A stretch of DNA of 64,000 bases, from assembly GCA_964562455.1 (NCBI GenBank), contig CAZLTN010000005.1, forward strand, positions 1-64,000. The letters run 5' to 3'. Source of the DNA: Ravibacter sp964562455 (GTDB lineage: Bacteria > Bacteroidota > Bacteroidia > Cytophagales > Spirosomataceae). The translations under genes and the position numbers were made by a program. Below are positions 1 through 6,168 of the stretch, in pieces. The notes below the pieces were generated by a model, which was not told the DNA's origin, made no database searches, and saw only the letters and a list, made by a program, of their open reading frames with translations. Within the stretch, counting starts at the first letter, position 1; each line of letters opens with the position of its first letter.

Positions 1-311
1 GCAAGGTAAAACGTGGAGGCTTGAGACGGAATATGGTGTTTATAGGGTGCTTACGGTTTTCCGACGCTTCCTCCGGCGAAAGGAACCGGAGCGGCTGTAC
101 CTTCCAGTACGCGGGGATATGCTGCTTCAGGTACTCCCGCAAAGCCGCATCGCAGGCATACACATACGTACCACTGATACCCCGGCTCATCATGTTTTTA
201 TAGATATTAAGGATGAATCCTTTCAACCTTTCCGGATTGCGGATGCCTTTCTTTCCGTTGGCATCATGATAATTTTCCGGGTCTATCTCGATCGAATGAG
301 TCGCCGGATTG
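1..311 (-). pseudogene. C-terminal remnant of a DUF2075 P-loop ATPase
   Basis: On the minus strand one frame reads through to the left edge with typical DUF2075 C-terminal sequence: VRYNPATHSIEIDPENYHD, then a stretch containing NIYKNMMSRGISGTYVY and ALREYLKQHIP. No start codon or upstream domain precedes it. It is cut off from the ATPase core (355-1347) by a palindromic repeat at 321-379. The segment expected between core and C-terminus in this family, of the type IHTIQGxxLNYxGVI, is missing. I infer one ancestral gene now broken into pieces. The end of the gene lies beyond the window. Confidence 0.6.
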
Positions 312-320
312 TATCGGACC

Positions 321-379
321 CATCGACAAGCTCAGGGGCCGGCCATTGACACCTTTAGGGGGCTGAGCCTGTCGAAGCC
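321..379. repeat. Palindromic repeat pair inside the DUF2075 remnant
   Basis: Two inverted copies of the core face each other: tcgacaagctcagg on one side and ggctgagcctgtcgaagcc on the other, separated by about 25 bases. The pair lies exactly where the core and C-terminal parts of the DUF2075 gene are disconnected. Confidence 0.7.
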
Positions 380-1347
380 TCCCGCGTCGCCGTAGGAGAA
401 TGGATCCAATCTTCGTCCGCCAGGTTCCATTGAAACTGTAGTCCTTCTATTTCTATATCGATGGCCTCCTTTTTTTTCTTCGACGTCCATGGCCAGGAGA
501 AACCTGCGATCAGGCGGCACAGCTTGTGTACTTCTTCCTTTTCGGCAAGCACGTCGCACATATCCTGCAAAGAATCAAACACCAGAAGGTCATATTCCGC
601 GTTTGTGTATTTTCCTGCTGTGAGGGGGCGGTTTAACCCGAGCAAATCATCGACCAAACGTATGTAGTCGCTTCCCCCTTTTACGCGCATTTGGGAGTGA
701 AGCTTCAGTCGCAGCACATTTTCATCGTTGAGTAGGGTGGTAAATCGTTCTTCGTCTATGTCCGACGGCCTGATCGACTGGTCCCGGTCGTAAAAGAAAA
801 CCTGGTTTTCGCTGTTGGCCAGTATCCAGTCCAGCTCCGTACCGGAGTCACCAAGACCGAGCTTCCGGTTATTTTCACGGAACGTTCCCGCCCAACTGAT
901 ATTCCGGTACTGGCGCAGCCGATGGGCCTCGTCCACGATCAACAGATCGTATTTTTCTTTTTTGAAGGTATCGGAAGGTTTTATCACCATGGAGGCCTCC
1001 AGGCCGGGAATCTCCCTGAAAACATTTTTCAGTGTCCGCCGTAATGATTTCATAGCAACCACCTCCTTCGACAAGCTCAGGAACCACCCTTCGACGAGCT
1101 CAGGGGCCACCCTTACGACAGGCGTTCGACTGAGCTCACGCCGAAGTCTCAGAGACCGTAATATCTGGTGGCTGAGCCTGTCGAAGCCCACATCCGATCT
1201 GAGCAGCTTCACAAGGAACGTGGCAAGAATAGTCTTCCCGGTACCGGCCCCGCCCTCTGCAAAAACCCTATTGGACTCACGTTGCGTCAACCCTTCCAGG
1301 ATTTCCAGTATCGAGCTGTACTGGTCTTCGGTGAGGGATTTAAAAGG
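355..1347 (-). pseudogene. DUF2075-family ATPase/helicase-like core, interrupted
   Basis: The translation carries a Walker A motif (EGGAGTGKT) and a Walker B (LLIVDEAHRL), followed by DUF2075-type sequence (NSENQVFFYDRDQSIRPSD; LRLKLHSQMRVKGGSDYIR). The family is a P-loop group of helicase-like proteins of poorly known role, often beside MazG-like pyrophosphohydrolases. The longest open frame starts at a TTG (1290), but homologous sequence continues upstream in the same frame (PFKSLTEDQYSSILEIL) to a TAG at 1348-1350. About 40 residues just after Walker A are encoded by the repeat block at 1065-1188, and the last ~15 residues also come from repeat DNA. The internal stop, the repeat insertion and the lost C-terminal segment make a non-functional gene likely, though a shortened product is possible. 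Confidence 0.65.
1065..1188. repeat. Composite palindromic repeat block
   Basis: The block opens with ccttcgacaagctcaggaac and closes with the inverse form ggctgagcctgtcgaagcc. Between them is a 66-base unit (1087-1152) that is repeated at 1498-1563 with only three differences. It keeps the DUF2075 frame open, adding about 40 residues rich in the peptide types PELVEG and LSLSK. Confidence 0.75.
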
Positions 1348-1497
1348 CTAATATTTGAATACCTGTGAATTTTCTATATCCGCCAACGACTTCCTGACGA
1401 TATTCCGGCCCCTCAGCTTATCCCAGATTTCCTTGAAAAGGTTCTTGTAAATATTCTGTTCGTAATAGTGGTGCCTTCTCTGTCCGTAGTTCCCGTT
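1348..1497 (-). pseudogene. N-terminal fragment of the same DUF2075 gene, ended by in-frame TAG
   Basis: This frame is the same as that of the core fragment. It reads NGNYGQRRHHYYEQNIYKN and then a linker ending IENSQVFKY before the TAG at 1348-1350. Downstream of the stop the frame resumes with PFKSLTEDQYSS, so the stop sits inside a continuous conserved stretch, probably a serine codon (TCG) changed to TAG. The upstream end of the homologous sequence coincides with a palindromic repeat unit at 1498-1563. The open frame formally starts at an ATG at 1611, but residues before position 1497 are repeat-encoded. Confidence 0.55.
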
Positions 1498-1563
1498 CCC
1501 TTCGACAAGCTCAGGGACCACCCTTACGACAAGCGTTCGACTGAGCTCACGCCGAAGTCTCAG
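1498..1563. repeat. Second copy of the 66-base repeat unit
   Basis: This matches 1087-1152 at 63 of 66 positions by eye. It begins cccttcgacaagctcaggg and ends gccgaagtctcag. It borders the DUF2075 N-terminal fragment on one side and the 3' end of the GIY-YIG gene on the other. Confidence 0.75.
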
Positions 1564-1594
1564 GAGCAGCCCTTCGACAAATTTAGGCTCATTA

Positions 1595-2047
1595 TCAGCT
1601 TGTTGAACCATCTATCCCTAAGTCTATCGAAGGATCGAAATCCGTTGACTGAGCCTCGTCGAAGTCCGGCGACTGAGCTTCGTCGAAGCATGGCGGCTGA
1701 GCTCCGTCGAAGCATGGCGGCTGAGCTCCGTCGAAGCATGGCGGCTGAGCTCCGTCGAAGCCACGCCTCTTGTAAGAAATAGCCAATTTCGGTAGAAGAG
1801 CAGCATTCCCATTTATCAGAGCTTCTTTCTTCCAACGACTCCAGCCATGTATCTGCCTTTCTCTATAAAAAGCATCGTCAATCCGCTCATACTCTTCATA
1901 GTAAACCAGTTTGACAGGTAACCTTGTTTTGGTGTGGCGCGCCCCAAGACCAGCCTCATGCTGTTGTAATCTTAGTTTCAGATTATTGGTACTGCCGGTA
2001 TAATAGGATTGATCAGCACACTTCAATATGTACATCCAGCCTCTCAT
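1595..2047 (-). CDS. GIY-YIG nuclease-family protein with repeat-encoded C-terminal tail
   Basis: This is a small single-domain GIY-YIG protein of the UvrC-N/YhbQ type. From the ATG at 2047 it begins MRGWMYILKCADQSYYTGST, which contains the (G)IY-YIG equivalent as MYIL and YYTG. It continues with QHEAGLGARHTKTRLPVKLV, the family pattern including the conserved HxxG-type segment, then YYEEYERIDDAFYRERQIHGW with a candidate catalytic glutamate. The longer frame from 2089 adds 14 unlikely residues. After about residue 95 the normal family length is reached. The rest of the protein is five copies of an 8-residue unit of the type FDGAQPPC, encoded by the 24-base tandem repeat at 1641-1760. The nuclease part looks intact. 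Repeats related to its own tail lie on both sides of the gene, suggesting it is linked to them as RAYT transposases are to REPs. That link is inference. Confidence 0.85.
   Translation of the reverse strand: MRGWMYILKCADQSYYTGSTNNLKLRLQQHEAGLGARHTKTRLPVKLVYYEEYERIDDAFYRERQIHGWSRWKKEALINGNAALLPKLAISYKRRGFDGAQPPCFDGAQPPCFDGAQPPCFDEAQSPDFDEAQSTDFDPSIDLGIDGSTS
1641..1760. repeat. 24-base tandem repeat, five copies
   Basis: Five consecutive 24-base units end in gtcgaag. The three units nearest the nuclease body are identical (catggcggctgagctccg plus tcgaag) and the two outer units diverge. The unit is a variant of the ctgagcctgtcgaag core found around it, and it is in frame with the GIY-YIG gene on the minus strand. 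Confidence 0.9.
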
Positions 2048-2093
2048 GACTCTGCTTAGTATAGTATGTTTAAAAACGAAGATAGGCAATTCT

Positions 2094-2149
2094 GGGCTTC
2101 GACAAGCTCAGCCGCCATAATTCACTGGTGGCTGAGCCTGTCGAAGCCC
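2094..2149. repeat. Near-perfect palindromic repeat upstream of the GIY-YIG gene
   Basis: The left arm gggcttcgacaagctcagcc and right arm ggctgagcctgtcgaagccc are inverted with 19 of 20 bases matching, around a 16-base loop. Together with the blocks inside the DUF2075 remnant it brackets the nuclease gene. It also marks the point where the MazG-like remnant stops making sense. Confidence 0.85.
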
Positions 2150-2208
2150 CACTCGCGTTCGTTGCGGAACCGTACCAGTTCGTGGATGAGCGTTTCGATG
2201 TCGGTCAT
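2122..2208 (-). pseudogene. Truncated N-terminus of a probable MazG-like pyrophosphohydrolase
   Basis: From an ATG at 2208 the minus strand encodes MTDIETLIHELVRFRNEREW. This resembles the start of small MazG-like nucleotide pyrophosphohydrolases (RFRxERxW, normally followed by xQFHNPK and the SLxxEAAELLE helix). After residue 20 the sequence becomes repeat-encoded (GFDRLSHQ) and stops. Genes of this family often lie next to DUF2075 genes, which fits the remnant just downstream. Only 20 residues support the call. Confidence 0.5.
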
Positions 2209-2335
2209 GGGGATGTAAGGGGTTGAGGGGCTAAGTTAAAGATTATAAGCCACGAATTCCGAATTAATCAGTTTCGCAGCTAGTCACTCGAGGTATAGAG
2301 AACAAAAATTCGTGCATTCGCATCCCCCCTTCCCA

Positions 2336-3295
2336 TCATCCCGGCTGCGACGCATCCCGCTTTCGCCACCGATACGCCTTAACTGAATTCTTCCAGAAAT
2401 ACTTTTCCGCCGCTTCCCTACCCTTCTCCCTGAAGTATTGGCTAACCAGGCCAAGCCCGACATGAAATGGCTTCCATTTATCGCTGTTAGGCCAGTCGCT
2501 GCCGTAAAGCAGCCGGTCCGGCCCGAATATATCAAAAAGCATATCCAGCCGCTCGCGATAGAAGCTCAGGTCCGTCGGGATATTCCCGTCCACCCGGCGC
2601 AGTACTGCCGAGAGCTTGACGTAAACCTGGTCCCGGGCGCCCAGCTCCCGCATGTCGGCCTCATAACGTCTTCGTGTCGCAGGGTCGTCGGGAATTGCCA
2701 TCTGGGGAAGGTGGTCTATTACTACACGCAGTGCGGGCGCCTGGTCGGTGATCCGCACAATGGCAGCCAGCAGGGCGGGATTGGGGCTGGCCGTATCCAG
2801 TACAAGACCGGCCCCGGCCATGAACTGAAGGTCCGGAATAACTCCGGGTTCTGCCAGCCGTCCTGCCAGGTCATGCCCCCAGAGATTCCCGTAGCGTATC
2901 CCGCGAAAGAGCGGGTTGCGCCCGAACCGTTCGAGCTGAGAGCGGAAATCCGGCTTGCCTGGCTCGAGATTACCTATCGTCCCGACGATGATACTGTCTT
3001 TCTCAGCCACGTCAAGTACCCATTGGTTGTCTTCCAGCCATGGACTGGCCTCTACTACAATCGCGCCGACGATCCCGAGGGGCACCGCTATCTTGCGGTA
3101 TCGGTCCGGGAGCGCAGGCTTATAAAGAATGTCGTCATTTTTACCAGGCCACGGAACGCCTCCGGCCCGCTCAGTATCAAACAAGTGAATGTGCGTGTCG
3201 ATGATAGGGAGCGCATCTTCCGCCCGGCTCATTGACTGCAGCGCGGCCATGGCCGGGGCACCGGCGGTCAGGGTAAGAAAACTTCTTCGGTTCAT
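2336..3295 (-). CDS. Tat-exported amidohydrolase (Amidohydrolase_2, lactonase-like)
   Basis: This 319-residue metal-dependent TIM-barrel hydrolase of the Amidohydrolase_2 family includes fuconolactonase and 2-pyrone-4,6-dicarboxylate lactonase types. The N-terminus MNRRSFLTLTAGAP has a twin-arginine-like RRSFL motif and hydrophobic stretch, so export is likely. Metal-ligand motifs are visible: IIDTHIHLFD near residue 31, VVIDHLPQ near 190 and LLYGSDWP near 263, whose Asp is the usual catalytic base. Length is normal. The substrate cannot be read from the sequence; a sugar lactone is the best guess. No clear operon partner: the next gene upstream (3836) is separated by about 75 bases. Confidence 0.85.
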   Translation of the reverse strand: MNRRSFLTLTAGAPAMAALQSMSRAEDALPIIDTHIHLFDTERAGGVPWPGKNDDILYKPALPDRYRKIAVPLGIVGAIVVEASPWLEDNQWVLDVAEKDSIIVGTIGNLEPGKPDFRSQLERFGRNPLFRGIRYGNLWGHDLAGRLAEPGVIPDLQFMAGAGLVLDTASPNPALLAAIVRITDQAPALRVVIDHLPQMAIPDDPATRRRYEADMRELGARDQVYVKLSAVLRRVDGNIPTDLSFYRERLDMLFDIFGPDRLLYGSDWPNSDKWKPFHVGLGLVSQYFREKGREAAEKYFWKNSVKAYRWRKRDASQPG

Positions 3296-3371
3296 AGCGG
3301 CACTAATATCTGCGATTAATGCCAGATATCAACCTATGCGCCCGAATTTCTTACTGGCCTTCTTCCCAGTC

Positions 3372-3836
3372 TTACGGTGTCTCCCGGGGTTGTGTCCGGG
3401 ACGTGTCTCCCGGGATTACAGCCCCCTGGCCGGCGCCGGCTGAATCCAGCCCGATGTTGCTAAGGCTGTCGGTAGCGGCAGCCGGACTCACGGGCGGTCC
3501 ACCTGTCACAAAAGTGGTAAGCTCTTTGCGGCCGAGCAATGCTACTTTACGGGGAGTGTAGCCCGCTTTGTAGAGCCTCAAGGTATCTATCTCCTGTTCA
3601 TACTTAAGCACAAAGGCGCCGTCATTGTCGGTGACCGCCGTAATGGTACTATCATTTGAAGAAACCGACACGCTGGGCAGCGGCCTGTTCCCCACATCGA
3701 TGATCCTGCCCTTTATAACTTTGGCTGAATCACCCATCGCGGCACTGTTTTGCGGAGTGCCTGCAGGCGTTACCTGGGCATACCCTGAGCAAACAACTGT
3801 CACAACCAATCCACATATATACAACAGCTCTTTCAT
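3372..3836 (-). CDS. Small secreted CarboxypepD_reg-like protein
   Basis: The 154-residue protein has a signal peptide (MKELLYICGLVVTVVCSGYA). A single carboxypeptidase-regulatory-like beta-sandwich follows: VIKGRIIDVGNRPLPSVSV, then AVTDNDGAFVLKY, with the usual hydrophobic and glycine spacing. A Pro/Ser/Thr-rich tail follows with no recognisable domain. In Bacteroidota this domain usually starts TonB-type receptors or sits in surface proteins; here it stands alone. Periplasmic or surface location is inferred and the role is unknown. It may share a transcript with the amidohydrolase. Confidence 0.7.
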   Translation of the reverse strand: MKELLYICGLVVTVVCSGYAQVTPAGTPQNSAAMGDSAKVIKGRIIDVGNRPLPSVSVSSNDSTITAVTDNDGAFVLKYEQEIDTLRLYKAGYTPRKVALLGRKELTTFVTGGPPVSPAAATDSLSNIGLDSAGAGQGAVIPGDTSRTQPRETP

Positions 3837-4220
3837 AGCTTTACTGGTTTAGTTTCAGTATCTTACTTCAATAAGGGTACCTGGAAGAGAGGTTCCCGGC
3901 GCCGGCTGGCGTAAGGAAGTACTTTTCAGGATCGGACAATAACTACCCGTCCAAAGAAGCACGCGTATATTACTGATTATGAGTCTGTTAATTCATTGTT
4001 TTTTGGACTCAATCTACCTTGACAGAAAAAAGGCTATGCCTTTATCAGGTAGTTGTAACCTGAAAGAGAGTGTTGCACCCACGGATGGCCATGTTACATG
4101 TTGTTGAAAAATTCCCCGCTTGGTTTCTTTACATAAACCGCGAACTTTTTAACCGGAATAACCGTAATTTTTCATCGAAAGGCACCAGCGTACCCCTCGT
4201 AAATATACGCGGGAACGACT
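3837..4220. other. Gene-free interval of 384 bases
   Basis: I see no convincing coding sequence on either strand; open frames here are short and lack family-like composition. The stretch lies upstream of the 154-residue secreted protein and downstream of the flavoprotein, so it should hold the promoter of the former. No perfect TAnnTTTG/TTTG pair was found. Confidence 0.5.
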
Positions 4221-5312
4221 TTAACTATTCTCATCCAGTGTTGCCAATAATTCCGCTACTGCAGCCCTTCCCGCCCGGTTCGCCCCGATGGTAGAGGCCG
4301 ACGGACCGTAGCCGATCATATGGATGCGCGGCTCTTTTGCTACCTGCGTCGCCAATCTTCCCGCCATTACAATTCCCCCGCTTTCTTCACGCAGCATCAG
4401 AGGAGTCAGATGGTCGAGGGAGCTCCTGAAACCCGTGCACCACAGGATCACATCGGCGGCGATTTCCTTTCCGTCAGGCCATCGGACGCCCGTACGGGTA
4501 ATCTCGCTGAAAACCGGCAGCCGCTGCAACACATTACGTTCTCGCATGGCCTCGATAGCGGGTGTAACGGGCAATCCGGTTACCGACACTACCGATCCGG
4601 GCGGCAGCCCCTTCCTTACGCGGTCTTCCACAATCGCCACAGCATCCCTTCCCGCAGACTCATCGAAAGGCCCCTCCCTGAAAACGGGTGGTTTCCGGGT
4701 TACCCAGGTGGTAGTGGTCACTTTGGATATTTCGTCGAGGAGTTGGATGGCCGAAATCCCTGCGCCCACAACTACTACGTGTTTCCCTTCGAAAGCGGCC
4801 GCCGCCTGGTAATCACGGGTGTGAAGCTGGAGCCCTTCAAACAGGCCGGCGCCCGGGTATTCGGGAATATAAGGCGTTTCCCATGTCCCGGTCGCATTGA
4901 TCAACCCTTCCGCCGAAAACCATCCGCGGTCGGTTTCGATCCGGAAGCGCCCGTCTCTTTTGCACACCACCGATACCTTCACCGGCCGATAGACCAGGAG
5001 GCCGAAGGTATGCTCGTACACGTCGAAATAATGAGGTACTGCCACGCTGGCCTGTACACTGGAACTGTCATTGTCGAGCGTATCGCCGAACGCAAGGCCG
5101 GGCAGATCGTGCACCCGGTTGACCGTGCTGAGGGTTAAGGACGGCCATCGGTATTGCCAGGCGCCGCCTGGCCGTGGCGACTGATCGAGGATTACAAATT
5201 CTTTCCCGGGCTGAAGTCCTTTCTGACGCAGGTAATATGCCGCCGACAGGCCCGCCTGTCCCGCTCCGATAACGGCTACGCGGGTTTTATAAATCGGCTT
5301 CGGATCACTCAT
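4221..5312 (-). CDS. FAD/NAD(P)-dependent oxidoreductase (flavin monooxygenase-like)
   Basis: From ATG 5312 (MSDPKPIYKTRVAVIGAG) the protein has an FAD-binding Rossmann motif, VAVIGAGQAGLSAAYYL, and a second one for NADPH near the middle, HVVVVGAGISAIQLLDEI. It ends with the IGYGPSASTIGANRAGR segment seen in Pyr_redox_3/FMO-like enzymes, and length is normal at about 363 residues. The longer open frame from 5351 is unlikely, because the start at 5312 overlaps the stop of the chorismate mutase gene by eight bases (ATGAGTGA), an arrangement typical of translational coupling. The substrate is unknown. Confidence 0.85.
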   Translation of the reverse strand: MSDPKPIYKTRVAVIGAGQAGLSAAYYLRQKGLQPGKEFVILDQSPRPGGAWQYRWPSLTLSTVNRVHDLPGLAFGDTLDNDSSSVQASVAVPHYFDVYEHTFGLLVYRPVKVSVVCKRDGRFRIETDRGWFSAEGLINATGTWETPYIPEYPGAGLFEGLQLHTRDYQAAAAFEGKHVVVVGAGISAIQLLDEISKVTTTTWVTRKPPVFREGPFDESAGRDAVAIVEDRVRKGLPPGSVVSVTGLPVTPAIEAMRERNVLQRLPVFSEITRTGVRWPDGKEIAADVILWCTGFRSSLDHLTPLMLREESGGIVMAGRLATQVAKEPRIHMIGYGPSASTIGANRAGRAAVAELLATLDENS

Positions 5313-5607
5313 GACGGGTCGACTTCCACTCATCCAATTCGCTGTCAACAAAATAATTGATCATAGTCGAGTAAATACGCTCCACCAGGTCTTCCGATGT
5401 ATGGTATTTAACGGCGAGCATCTTTTTACTTTTTATCACTTCAGCCACGCGGTCAACATCCTTAACAGCAGCTTCGGAGGTTTTAAACACCGAAGCCCTT
5501 TTTACATATTTCCCTCTTTCTGCTATTAACTTAACAATTTCGTTGTCGATAAAGTCAATAGCATGTCTGACTTCCGCGATATTCTGGCATTGCTCCGGGG
5601 ATTTCAC
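5305..5607 (-). CDS. Chorismate mutase / isochorismate-pyruvate lyase-like protein (PchB type)
   Basis: This 100-residue all-alpha AroQ-fold protein has a GTG start. The pattern MKSPEQCQNIAEVRHAID, then IDNEIVKLIAERGKYVKRAS, FKTSEAAV and a terminal MINYFVDSELDEW closely follows PchB-type isochorismate-pyruvate lyases. These also have weak chorismate mutase activity. The arginine and lysine positions expected to bind the carboxylates (R14, R31, K42) are present. It is the first gene of a two-gene unit with the flavoprotein, overlapping by eight bases. No isochorismate synthase is nearby, so a salicylate-type route is only a possibility. Confidence 0.8.
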   Translation of the reverse strand: MKSPEQCQNIAEVRHAIDFIDNEIVKLIAERGKYVKRASVFKTSEAAVKDVDRVAEVIKSKKMLAVKYHTSEDLVERIYSTMINYFVDSELDEWKSTRHE

Positions 5608-5720
5608 AAAACACTTCAGTTTTTGGTATTGAACATAATTTATGCAAACTAATAAAATCTCGTATGCTCTATTCTATGCAGTCGCCCGTCATACCTGGTT
5701 CCGGGCTCAACAAGTTTATT

Positions 5721-5734
5721 AAGTTACGTAACTT
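5721..5734. promoter_or_regulatory. 14-base perfect palindrome in a divergent promoter region
   Basis: AAGTTACGTAACTT is a perfect dyad in the 217-base region between the divergent PchB-like and YciI genes. Its size and position fit a dimeric regulator site. No regulator gene is adjacent apart from the sigma factor downstream. Confidence 0.35.
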
Positions 5735-5766
5735 TACAATAAATCCGAAAAATATCCCCCGGGTCA

Positions 5767-5793
5767 TGTCCCCTTTCGTCAACCTCAATCGTC
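5767..5793 (+). promoter_or_regulatory. Candidate ECF-type promoter (TGTC-N19-CGTC spacing)
   Basis: TGTCCC at 5767-5772 and CGTC at 5790-5793 are separated by 17 bases, and the yciI-like ATG follows at 5825. ECF41/ECF42-group sigma factors are known to read promoters with a TGTC-type -35 and a CGTC/CGA-type -10 upstream of their own operons. This fits autoregulation by the sigma factor encoded two genes on. Confidence 0.45.
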
Positions 5794-5824
5794 ATCAGGG
5801 CATAACCATAAAATTTTCAATAAA

Positions 5825-6166
5825 ATGAAAGAATTTGCATTGATTTTCAGATTGAAGGACATTTCCGACTTTAAGCCGTCGCCGGAACAGATGCAGGAGC
5901 GGATGAACTGGCTGGCTGGCATCGCCGCGCAAAACAAGCTGGTCGACAAGGGGAATACGCTGCTACCTGCTCCCGGAAGCGCCAGAACGGTAAGGACGGA
6001 CAACATCGTAACGGACGGACCGTACACCGAGATCAAGGAATTCATCAGCGGCTACATTGTTGTGAAAGCGGAAAGCATCGACGAAGCCGTGGAAATGGCA
6101 AAGAGCAACCCGATTTTCAGGATCGGGGGAAATATTGAAGTAAGGGAAGTTCTGAAACGTGACTGA
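5825..6166 (+). CDS. YciI/DGPF-family protein
   Basis: This 113-residue protein is of the YCII-related (DGPF) family: VTDGPYTEIKEFISGYIVV carries the DGP(Y/F) signature, and AVEMAKSNP the helix that follows. It has a ferredoxin-like fold and its biochemical role is poorly known. It ends two bases before the start of the ECF42-type sigma factor. DGPF genes are the standard partners of that sigma group, so the two are almost certainly co-transcribed. Confidence 0.9.
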   Translation: MKEFALIFRLKDISDFKPSPEQMQERMNWLAGIAAQNKLVDKGNTLLPAPGSARTVRTDNIVTDGPYTEIKEFISGYIVVKAESIDEAVEMAKSNPIFRIGGNIEVREVLKRD

Positions 6167-6168
6167 TA

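Noticed and set aside
1641..1760. Possible CRISPR array
   Set aside because: The 24-base units are directly adjacent with no spacers, lie in a coding frame and have no cas genes nearby.
4070..4294. 74-residue plus-strand ORF
   Set aside because: It overlaps the flavoprotein gene, has no family features and starts inside a gene-free interval.
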